From positions 1-13,453 of the forward strand of contig DASQHM010000082.1 in assembly GCA_035632095.1 (NCBI GenBank): a DNA stretch of 13,453 nt, written 5' to 3'. Source of the stretch: DASQHM01 sp035632095. GTDB lineage: Bacteria > Pseudomonadota > Alphaproteobacteria > Ferrovibrionales > Ferrovibrionaceae. The notes beneath the pieces were generated by a model. The model searched no databases. It was not told where the DNA came from and saw nothing but the letters and a program-made list of their open reading frames with translations. Below, piece by piece: positions 1-5,798 of the stretch. Positions within the stretch are counted from its first letter, which is position 1. The number at the start of each line of letters is the position of its first letter. Made by a program: the position numbers and the translations under genes.

Positions 1-63
1 GCCTTCGAAATCGAGCGTTCTGCCGCTACCGCCCGGGACGGTCTTCGCTGTCGGGTCGATCAT
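1..63 (-). CDS. N-terminal 21 codons of an unidentified protein downstream of tolC
   Basis: Only the start of this gene is inside the window. Reading the minus strand from 63, an ATG opens a frame beginning MIDPTAKTVPGGSGRTLDFE and remains open to base 1. The start is well supported: a purine-rich ribosome-binding site (AGGGGGA) sits about five bases upstream, and an in-frame TAG at 88-90 excludes a longer protein. It lies 65 bases after the stop of the TolC-type gene on the same strand, so co-transcription is likely. A GCCGCA-T-TGCGGC dyad lies just before the ribosome-binding site at 76-88. TolC-type channels are often encoded beside the membrane-fusion or ABC-transporter subunits of a type I secretion or efflux system, so one of those is a reasonable guess. 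The 21 residues show no signature that would decide it. Confidence 0.55.
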   Translation of the reverse strand, partial: MIDPTAKTVPGGSGRTLDFEG

Positions 64-128
64 CGCATTCCCCCTGCCGCATTGCGGCTACGGATTGCCT
101 CACCCAAACGCACGCCGAAGCGGTTCGA

Positions 129-1550
129 TCACTTCGCCGGCATGCTCTTCGCCGGCGCGGTGTTCGCCGCCGCTCCGCTCGCCGCCATCTGTCCCATCGC
201 CGCCAGCAGCCGGTAGTAAGCCACGTCATAGTCGTAGGTGGCCGAAACCAGATTGATGCGGGCGGTATAGAGCTCGTTCTGGGCATCGAGGACGTTCAAC
301 GCCGTCTCCCGCCCCGAATCGCGCAGTTTGCGCCGCGCGTCGAACACTTCGCCGGCGATGTTGACCGCGTTTTCGAGCAAGGATTGACGCTCGCGCGCAG
401 TGCCGAGATCGGCCCAGGCCTGTTCCACCGCTTCGGCGGCGCGGCGATTGGCCTGCATCGCGTTGCTTTGCGCCGCCTTGTAGTCGGCGGCGGCCGCCGA
501 TACGCCCGAGGTGGTCGCGAAGCCGGAGAACAGTTCCCAGGTCAACTGCACAAGGGCCACGTAATCGCGCTGTATGCCCTGCACGCCGTCCACGTTGCGC
601 TGGTAGTCGCGCCGCAATACCAGATCGACGCGCGGGTAATAGCCGGACTCGGCGCCGCGGATGCGCTCGTTGGCCAGCCGCGATTGCTGCTGGCTCGCGG
701 TGACCGAGGGGTTGTTGCGCGTCGCCGCCTCGACCGCCGCCTGCAGGTTCTGCGGCAGCACGGCCGCGGGCAATTGCGGTTCGCGCATCGAGGCAGGCTC
801 CGCCGCGGCGGCGAAGACCTGGCGATAGCGCGCGAAAGCATCCGCCTGCCCGCCCTCGAAGGCGACGCGGCGCTCCTTGGCGAGCTGCAGCCGCGATTTC
901 GCCTGCAGCACATCGACGGCGATCCCCGAGCCGCGCTGGACCCGCTCGTCTTCGAGCCGCAGCTGCTGCTGGATGGTGCCTTCGTTCTGACGCGCCAGAT
1001 CGACCAGGTGGTATTGGCGCAGCACGTTGATATAGGCGGTAGCGCCGTCGAGCAGCACGGACTGCTGTGCGTTCGCCAGATTGGTCTTGGCGATGTCGCG
1101 TTGCAGCTCCGCCTGGCGATTGGCCGACTCGCGCCCAAAACCGTCGAATACGTTCTGGGTCAAGCTCAATGACATCTTGCTGCGGCCGCGGCTGAAGTCA
1201 TCGTTGCCGGGAGGTACGGCGCGCTGCACCGGTCCGTCGAAGACCTCCCGCCCGCCGTCGGTGCTCAGGCTGACGGTGGGGAAATATCGCGCACGGGCGA
1301 TGCCGATGGCTTCTTCCGCGCTGTCCGCCGAATGCTGCGCCGCCTGGATTTGCGGATTCTGCTCGGCAAGCTGGGTCAGCGCTTCTTCCAAAGTCACGGC
1401 AGCGGCGGGGTGCACGGCCCCAGCTGATGCCGCCATCACAAGCGCCAATGCCAACCACAAGTTGTGGCGCGACGGTTTGGGATTGCCCCTATAGCCCCTG
1501 GAAATGCCGGGATCCGCACCGTTCCGGGCCCGATCGGGCCCCGGCTCCAT
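129..1550 (-). CDS. TolC-family outer-membrane efflux/secretion channel
   Basis: An outer-membrane channel that forms the exit duct of a type I secretion or tripartite efflux pump. The frame encodes a signal peptide with hydrophobic core LWLALALVMAASAGAV ending near HPAAA, then VTLEEALTQLAEQNPQIQAA, which is the classic opening of TolC/OEP repeats. Two internally similar halves follow, rich in long amphipathic helices (for example SADSAEEAIGIARARYFPTV and the second-half GAESGYYPRVDLVL). The C-terminal half contains LTWELFSGFAT, a typical OEP turn. The mature protein of about 425 residues is normal for the family. The tail after the last helix is Ala/Pro-rich (TAPAKSMPAK). The start is uncertain: I chose the ATG at 1550 (473 residues) because upstream DNA is AT-rich promoter-like sequence, but in-frame ATGs at 1586 and 1619 exist and none has a good ribosome-binding site. 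It is divergent from the glycosyltransferase gene. Family assignment is firm; the exported substrate is unknown. Confidence 0.9.
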   Translation of the reverse strand: MEPGPDRARNGADPGISRGYRGNPKPSRHNLWLALALVMAASAGAVHPAAAVTLEEALTQLAEQNPQIQAAQHSADSAEEAIGIARARYFPTVSLSTDGGREVFDGPVQRAVPPGNDDFSRGRSKMSLSLTQNVFDGFGRESANRQAELQRDIAKTNLANAQQSVLLDGATAYINVLRQYHLVDLARQNEGTIQQQLRLEDERVQRGSGIAVDVLQAKSRLQLAKERRVAFEGGQADAFARYRQVFAAAAEPASMREPQLPAAVLPQNLQAAVEAATRNNPSVTASQQQSRLANERIRGAESGYYPRVDLVLRRDYQRNVDGVQGIQRDYVALVQLTWELFSGFATTSGVSAAAADYKAAQSNAMQANRRAAEAVEQAWADLGTARERQSLLENAVNIAGEVFDARRKLRDSGRETALNVLDAQNELYTARINLVSATYDYDVAYYRLLAAMGQMAASGAAANTAPAKSMPAK

Positions 1551-1675
1551 CGTAAAATAATTCAACGTATACAAGAGTTTCCCCATCGTTCGCCAAGACG
1601 CGCGACCAATGGGTAGCATCGACGCAAGTACCTATCAAGAAAATATCCGTAGCAAGCTCGTCTATGTTCCGAAAT

Positions 1676-1693
1676 GTTTGTGTAAATACAAAC
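1676..1693. promoter_or_regulatory. 18-bp dyad, possible operator
   Basis: GTTTGT-GTAAAT-ACAAAC is an inverted repeat with perfect 6-bp arms and a 6-bp spacer. The arm length and AT-rich spacer are typical of operators bound by dimeric helix-turn-helix repressors such as TetR or MarR types. It covers the best candidate -35 box (TTTACA, minus strand) for the TolC-type gene. No regulator gene lies next to it in the window, so the binding protein is unknown. Confidence 0.35.
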
Positions 1694-1726
1694 AATAATT
1701 CCGATAATACTTCGATCTCAATAATA

Positions 1727-1740
1727 ATATGTATACATAT
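1727..1740. promoter_or_regulatory. 14-bp perfect palindrome in AT-rich DNA
   Basis: ATATGTATACATAT is a perfect palindrome within a longer run of A/T with many TpA steps. In a GC-rich genome such a site is a candidate for a regulator that recognises AT-rich DNA, or for an easily melted promoter element. It lies just upstream of the proposed rightward promoter. Confidence 0.3.
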
Positions 1741-1764
1741 ATTATTCGCGTACTGAGGTTCTAC

Positions 1765-1793
1765 TTGTCGGTGATGACGAAGCTGTCGATACT
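1765..1793 (+). promoter_or_regulatory. Possible sigma70-type promoter for the glycosyltransferase gene
   Basis: TTGTCG (1765-1770) and GATACT (1788-1793) are separated by 17 bases, and each matches the consensus at four of six positions. A transcript from here would start about 40 bases before the ATG at 1841. The call rests only on box similarity and position. Confidence 0.3.
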
Positions 1794-1840
1794 CAGGGTT
1801 GCACTCTGTCAAGGCGCCGGACCGAGCCCGGCGGAGAGCC

Positions 1841-3199
1841 ATGAACTTCCTGTTCCTGCATCAGAATTTCCCGGGGCAGTACAAGCACCTGGCGCCGACC
1901 TTCGCGGCGGTGGCGGGATCGCGCGTGGTCGCCATGGGCGAGCGCAAGAGCATCTCCCCCGCCGACACAAAAGTTGAATACCGGCCCTATCCCTCGCCGA
2001 AGGGCGCCACGGCGGCGACGCACCACTACATCCGCGATCTCGAGGCGGCGGTCCGTCGTGGTCAGGTCACCGCGCGCGAGGCGTTTCGCCTGCGCCAGGA
2101 AGGCTTCATTCCGCACGTCATCTTCGCGCATCCGGGTTGGGGGGACGCGCTCTACCTCAAGGACATTTTCCCCGAGAGCCGGCTGGTCAATCTGTTCGAA
2201 TTCTTCTACCGCTCGCGCGGCAGCGATCTGAATTTCGACGCCGAGTTTCCGGCCGTGGCCGACGACGCGCTGCGCGTGCGCAGCAAGAACGCCATCAACC
2301 TGCTCAGCCTCGACAGTTGCGATTGGGGCGTCAGCCCGACCGAATGGCAGAAGCGGCAGTATCCCGAAATCTATCATCCGAAGATTTCGGTGATCCACGA
2401 CGGCGTCGACACGCAGGTCATCCGGCCGCTGGCCGACCGCGCCGTCACCATCAAGGAAATCGGCCTGACGCTGACCGCCCGCGACGAAGTGGTGACGTAT
2501 GTCTCGCGCAATCTTGAGCCCTATCGCGGCTTCCATAGCTTCATGCGCGCGCTGCCCATGGTGCTGGAGCGGCGGCCCAAGGCGCGAGTGCTGATCGTCG
2601 GCGGCAACCAGGTGTCATACGGCCGTCCGCCGAAGAACCATCCGAACTGGCGCGCGGCCATGCTGGCCGAGTTGGAGGGCAAGCTCGACCTGTCGCGCAT
2701 CCACTTCTTCGGCAAAGTGCCTTACGACGTCTTCCAGGCGGTGCTGCAAGTCTCGTCGGCGCACATCTATCTCACCTACCCGTTCGTGCTGTCGTGGTCG
2801 ATGCTGGAAGCCATGGCCTCCGGCTGCGCCTTGATCGGCTCGCGCACGGCGCCGGTCGAGGAAGTCATCACCCACGGCCAGAACGGCTTGCTCGCGGACA
2901 TCTTCAATCCGGCGGAAATCGCCGACCGCATCGTCGAAGCGCTCGCCTCGCCCGACCGCAACCGAGCGATGCGCGAGCGAGCGCGCCAGACCGTCATCGA
3001 GCGCTACGATCTTCGCACCAAGGCGCTGCCGGCCTTCGTGCAACTGGTGAATACGCTGGTGCAGCGGCGGCCGGCGGTTCAAGTCGCGAAACCGGCGCCG
3101 GAGCCTACGCCGGAACCGCCGCCGCCGGCGCCGCTGCCGGACGCGGCCGAATCCTCCGCCGACAACGCACGGACCAAGCCGAAATCCAAGCGGCGCTGA
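1841..3199 (+). CDS. Glycosyltransferase, GT-B fold, family 4-like
   Basis: A 452-residue cytoplasmic glycosyltransferase that probably adds a sugar from a nucleotide-sugar donor to a surface glycan or lipid. The N-terminus MNFLFLHQNFPGQYKHLAP and the FAHPGWGDALYLKDIFP segment around residues 96-112 are typical of the family-4-like N-terminal domain with HQNFPGQ opening. The second Rossmann domain has VTYVSRNLEPYRG, RVLIVGG and HFFGKVPY, then YPFVLSWSMLEAMASGC. Its Glu323 corresponds to the second Glu of the GT4 EX7E motif, while the first position is Phe315; I recall this as normal for the subfamily. The last roughly 45 residues form a Pro/Ala-rich tail ending in basic KPKSKRR, probably disordered. 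ATG 1841 is chosen over an upstream in-frame start at 1799 because it has GGAGAG just before it and gives the conserved N-terminus. Seventy-nine bases separate it from the next gene, so an operon is likely. Acceptor and donor sugars cannot be read from sequence. Confidence 0.88.
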   Translation: MNFLFLHQNFPGQYKHLAPTFAAVAGSRVVAMGERKSISPADTKVEYRPYPSPKGATAATHHYIRDLEAAVRRGQVTAREAFRLRQEGFIPHVIFAHPGWGDALYLKDIFPESRLVNLFEFFYRSRGSDLNFDAEFPAVADDALRVRSKNAINLLSLDSCDWGVSPTEWQKRQYPEIYHPKISVIHDGVDTQVIRPLADRAVTIKEIGLTLTARDEVVTYVSRNLEPYRGFHSFMRALPMVLERRPKARVLIVGGNQVSYGRPPKNHPNWRAAMLAELEGKLDLSRIHFFGKVPYDVFQAVLQVSSAHIYLTYPFVLSWSMLEAMASGCALIGSRTAPVEEVITHGQNGLLADIFNPAEIADRIVEALASPDRNRAMRERARQTVIERYDLRTKALPAFVQLVNTLVQRRPAVQVAKPAPEPTPEPPPPAPLPDAAESSADNARTKPKSKRR

Positions 3200-3278
3200 C
3201 ACCCGGCATGGTTTGGCGGCGGCTCAGGGCCTATCCTTCGGTCGTTGGTCAAGGCGGACAAAGAGGGGAAGCAGGTCC

Positions 3279-4088
3279 ATGCAGCGCGTTCTCATCACCG
3301 GCGCCAGCGGCGGCATCGGCCGGCGGCTTCGCACGTTGTTCAAAGGTGTCTATCCGAAGATCCGTCTGTCGGATCGGGTGACGCCGAACGACCTGGCGCC
3401 GCACGAAGAGTTTGCCGCCGCCGAACTCACCGATGTCGCCGCCCTCGACAAAGCCGTCGCCGGCATGGAAGGGATCGTGCATCTCGGCGGCATGGCGCTG
3501 GAAAACAACTGGGACACCATCCTGCAGAGCAACATCGTCGGCACCTACAACGTGTTCGAGGCGGCGCGCCGGCACGGCGTGAAGCGCATCGTCTTCGCCT
3601 CGTCCAATCACGCCATCGGCTTCTATCGCCGCTCGCGCCGCATCGGCACGGACAACAAGGTCCGCCCCGATTCCCGCTACGGCGTCAGCAAGGCCTTCGG
3701 CGAGGCGTTGGCGGCGCTCTATGCGGACAAACACGGCATCGGCGCGCTTTGCATTCGCATCGGCAATTTCGACGACCGGCCGGTGGATCATCGGCGGCTC
3801 AGCATTTGGATCCATCCCGAAGACCTGGCGGCGCTCGTCCGCATCGGCCTCGAGCACCCGGCGCTGCATTACGACGTGGTCTACGGCGCCTCCGCCAACG
3901 AGCGAAGCTGGTGGGACAACGCGGCGGCCGAGCGGCTCGGCTATCGGCCGAAGCACCGGGCCGAGGATCATTTGGCGTTCGCCCTGGCGGGACAGGCCAA
4001 GCTGCCGCGCGACCCGATCGGCGAGTTGTTCCAGGGCGGCGGATTTGCCTCCGCCGAATTCAGCGGCGACGCCGAGCGGATTTCCTAA
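3279..4088 (+). CDS. Uronate dehydrogenase-like NAD-dependent SDR/epimerase
   Basis: A 269-residue extended short-chain dehydrogenase that closely resembles bacterial uronate dehydrogenase, which oxidises D-glucuronate or D-galacturonate to the aldaro-lactone with NAD+. The nucleotide-binding motif TGASGGIG is at residues 7-14. Family landmarks follow: GIVHLGG (65-71), SNIVGTYNVFEAAR, RIVFASSNHAIGFY with the catalytic Ser at 108/109, YGVSK with Tyr134 and Lys138, and VVYGASANERSWWDN. These segments align almost residue for residue with the Agrobacterium enzyme as I remember it, which has about 265 residues. The ATG at 3279 is preceded by a GAGGGG ribosome-binding site. It follows a glycosyltransferase gene and faces the methyltransferase gene with only 27 bases between stops. 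No other hexuronate catabolic gene is visible nearby, so a role in modifying a nucleotide- or glycan-linked sugar remains possible. Confidence 0.85.
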   Translation: MQRVLITGASGGIGRRLRTLFKGVYPKIRLSDRVTPNDLAPHEEFAAAELTDVAALDKAVAGMEGIVHLGGMALENNWDTILQSNIVGTYNVFEAARRHGVKRIVFASSNHAIGFYRRSRRIGTDNKVRPDSRYGVSKAFGEALAALYADKHGIGALCIRIGNFDDRPVDHRRLSIWIHPEDLAALVRIGLEHPALHYDVVYGASANERSWWDNAAAERLGYRPKHRAEDHLAFALAGQAKLPRDPIGELFQGGGFASAEFSGDAERIS

Positions 4089-4102
4089 TCGCCTCGCAAT
4101 TC

Positions 4103-4114
4103 GCCGCCGGCGGC
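4103..4114. terminator. Weak GC palindrome between convergent genes
   Basis: GCCGCCGGCGGC is a perfect 12-bp palindrome in the 27-base gap between the stops of the uronate dehydrogenase-like and methyltransferase genes. Folded with a 4-base loop it gives a 4-bp GC stem, followed on the plus strand by ACTATTT. The position suits a bidirectional terminator, but the stem is short and the T-run poor. Confidence 0.25.
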
Positions 4115-4115
4115 A

Positions 4116-4925
4116 CTATTTGACGGCCGTGAGGACCTGCGCCCGAAGGTTCGCGTCGAACGGCGCCGCCCCGAACCGGCGTTCGAGCGCGGCCGTAGCC
4201 AACGCCGTCGCGTCTTGAAGTTTGCCGGGCGCCCGCGCTTCGATCTCCGCGCGCAGCGGCGAGCCGTGGCACAGGCCGATCGCCACGTCGGAATGGGCGT
4301 TGACGCGGGATCGCTTGGTCACCGTTTCGACGGCGACGGACGAAAACCCCGCTGCCTTGGCCATGGCGGCAAGAGGCGCCGGATCGTGGTGGCCATAGGG
4401 CGTGCGGCTGAGGAATCGCGGCGGGTCGGCGGGGAACAGTTCCGCGACGGCGTCCTCGACGACCTTTGAGATCTCGTTGGCGGCGATGCGATCCCAGACG
4501 CTAAACAGGTAGCTGCCGCCGGGCCGCAGCACGCGAAACGCCTCGCCGAACGCCTTGACCTTGTCGGGAAAGAACATGACGCCGAATTGGCAGATCGCCA
4601 CGTCGAAACTGCCGTCGCCGAAGTCGAGGGACTGCGCATCGGCCTGACGCCACTCGATGCCGTTCGCGCCGCGCCGCTCGGCCGCGTGATCGATCATGGG
4701 CTGATTAAGGTCGGTGGCGAGAATCGACACCTGGCTCGGCAACGCCCGCCGGATCGCCGCCGTGACGATGCCGGTCCCGGCGGCAATTTCCAGCACCCGC
4801 CCCGATACCAAACTGGACACCCGCCGGGCCATGTCTTCGGCGTAAGGCTCGAACAGCAACGGGCCGAGGTATCGATCATAGAGCGCGGCGATGTTGCCGG
4901 TGAAGATCGTGTCGCTGTCGGCCAC
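4116..4925 (-). CDS. Class I SAM-dependent methyltransferase
   Basis: A 269-residue soluble methyltransferase. SAM-binding motif I is VLEIAAGTGIV (residues 44-54), followed by the acidic TDLN (71-74), ADAQSLDF (95-102), the FDVAICQFGVMFF strand and RVLRPGG (131-137), all in the order seen in UbiE/Methyltransf_11-like enzymes. The N-terminus IFTGNIAALYDRYLGPLLFEPYA is typical of a group of proteobacterial proteins of unknown acceptor. The frame stays open far upstream into the IclR gene, but that extension is Arg/Ala-rich shadow sequence. The GTG at 4925 is chosen because GGGGAGG lies about six bases before it and the conserved domain begins immediately after. It starts 68 bases after the IclR gene stop on the same strand and may be the last gene of the catabolic operon or a separately expressed neighbour. 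The substrate cannot be predicted. Confidence 0.85.
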   Translation of the reverse strand: MADSDTIFTGNIAALYDRYLGPLLFEPYAEDMARRVSSLVSGRVLEIAAGTGIVTAAIRRALPSQVSILATDLNQPMIDHAAERRGANGIEWRQADAQSLDFGDGSFDVAICQFGVMFFPDKVKAFGEAFRVLRPGGSYLFSVWDRIAANEISKVVEDAVAELFPADPPRFLSRTPYGHHDPAPLAAMAKAAGFSSVAVETVTKRSRVNAHSDVAIGLCHGSPLRAEIEARAPGKLQDATALATAALERRFGAAPFDANLRAQVLTAVK

Positions 4926-4993
4926 GTCCGCCTCCCCGCTTGTGACCCCGACAAGCCTGCACTTCCCGCCGCCGGGGAGCAAGTGGCGTGCGG

Positions 4994-5788
4994 TCAGCGC
5001 CGCACGGCGAGCTGCGCGTTGACCTTGCGCGCGGCGTTGCGAAGCGCCGGCAAAAAGCGCTTCAGGACGTCCGCCTTGGTGACGCGCCGGGTGCTGGCGG
5101 ATGCGTTCATGGCCGCGATCACGCGGCCGTCGCGGGCTACGATCGGCACGGCAAGTCCGTGTATGCCTTCGTCGAGCGCCCCGCTCACATAGGACCAGCC
5201 GCGTTCGCGATCCTCCCCGATTATGCGCCGCAAGGATTTCTGGTCGATCACGGTGCGCGCCGTATAGCGGGTGAATTTCGCCCGGGCGAAATATTGGTCG
5301 AGCTCCGGCGGAGAGAGGCCGCCGAGCAGAACGCGCCCCATGGACGTGGCGTAGGCGGGCAAGCGGCTGCCGACGCTGACGCCCGGCCTGAGCAAGCGCG
5401 CCGTGCCCATACGTAGCAGATAGACGGACTCGGTCCCGTCCAGCACCGCGACCGAACAAGTCTCTTCGAGCGACGTCGCGAGTTCCTCCAGGATCGGTTC
5501 GGCGAACCGCCAAAGCGGCATGGACGAGAGATATGCATAGCCGAGTTCGAGGATATGCGGCGTCAGGAAGAACGCGCGCTCGCGCTGACCCACATAGCCG
5601 AGCCGCTTCAAGGTCAGCAGCAGCCGCCTCGCGCCCGCGCGCGTGAGGCCGGCGCGCGACGCCACTTGGCTCAAGCTCAGTTCTTCGGCCCCTTCGCCGA
5701 ACACGCAGATCACCGCGAGCCCGCGCGCCAGCGCCTGGACGAATTCGTCCGACGCGGGATCGAGGCTTTCGGCGGCGACCGGAGCCAT
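4994..5788 (-). CDS. IclR-family transcriptional regulator, PcaR/PobR-like
   Basis: A 264-residue regulator. The N-terminal winged helix-turn-helix covers about residues 15-75, beginning FVQALARGLAVI, with the recognition region SLSQVASRAGLTRAGARRLL. The effector-binding domain (about 90-260) contains PLWRFAEPILEELA, VAVLDGTESVYLLRM, SMGRVLLGGLSP, DRERGWSYVSGALDEGI and GLAVPIVARDGRVIAAMNAS, all characteristic of IclR proteins and especially of the PcaR/PcaU/PobR branch that controls aromatic-acid breakdown. The ATG at 5788 lies 10 bases after the stop of the TPP enzyme gene and has GAGGCG upstream, so it is translated from the same message. Placing the regulator at the distal end of the operon suggests feedback control. 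A matching dyad operator is present at 9236-9250, at the operon's 5' end. The effector is unknown; a CoA-pathway carboxylate or aromatic acid is plausible by family analogy. Confidence 0.9.
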   Translation of the reverse strand: MAPVAAESLDPASDEFVQALARGLAVICVFGEGAEELSLSQVASRAGLTRAGARRLLLTLKRLGYVGQRERAFFLTPHILELGYAYLSSMPLWRFAEPILEELATSLEETCSVAVLDGTESVYLLRMGTARLLRPGVSVGSRLPAYATSMGRVLLGGLSPPELDQYFARAKFTRYTARTVIDQKSLRRIIGEDRERGWSYVSGALDEGIHGLAVPIVARDGRVIAAMNASASTRRVTKADVLKRFLPALRNAARKVNAQLAVRR

Positions 5789-5798
5789 GGCAATCGCC

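Larger units (their letters stand above)
1551..1840. other. AT-rich divergent intergenic control region
   Basis: This stretch separates the divergent TolC-type and glycosyltransferase genes. Its centre (about 1660-1750) is strikingly rich in A and T compared with the GC-rich coding DNA on both sides. It holds two dyads (1676-1693 and 1727-1740) and a sigma70-like promoter for the rightward gene (1765-1793). A leftward promoter is less clear: TTTACA (minus strand, 1681-1686) with a weak TAGACG at 1659-1664 would place the -35 box inside the first dyad. Open frames that cross this region have no ribosome-binding site and no protein-like composition, so I call no gene here. Confidence 0.6.

Noticed and set aside
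76..88. GCCGCA-T-TGCGGC dyad as a terminator after tolC
   Set aside because: There is no room for a loop beyond a short 4-bp stem and no T-run follows; it lies just before the ribosome-binding site of the next gene.
384..1172. Plus-strand open frame of 262 codons opposite the TolC gene
   Set aside because: Arg/Leu/Gly-rich antisense of a clear TolC-family gene; no motif or start signal.
1489..1842. Minus-strand open frame of 117 codons across the divergent region
   Set aside because: No ribosome-binding site, it crosses regulatory DNA and the 5' end of the TolC gene in another frame, and the composition does not resemble a known protein.
3245..4123. Plus-strand open frame overlapping the uronate dehydrogenase-like gene in a different frame
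   Set aside because: Its product is rich in Arg, His and Ala without structure, while the in-register frame carries all dehydrogenase motifs.
4926..5513. N-terminal extension of the methyltransferase frame
   Set aside because: The extension overlaps the IclR gene and is Arg/Ala-rich without motifs. The GTG at 4925 has a good ribosome-binding site directly before the conserved domain.
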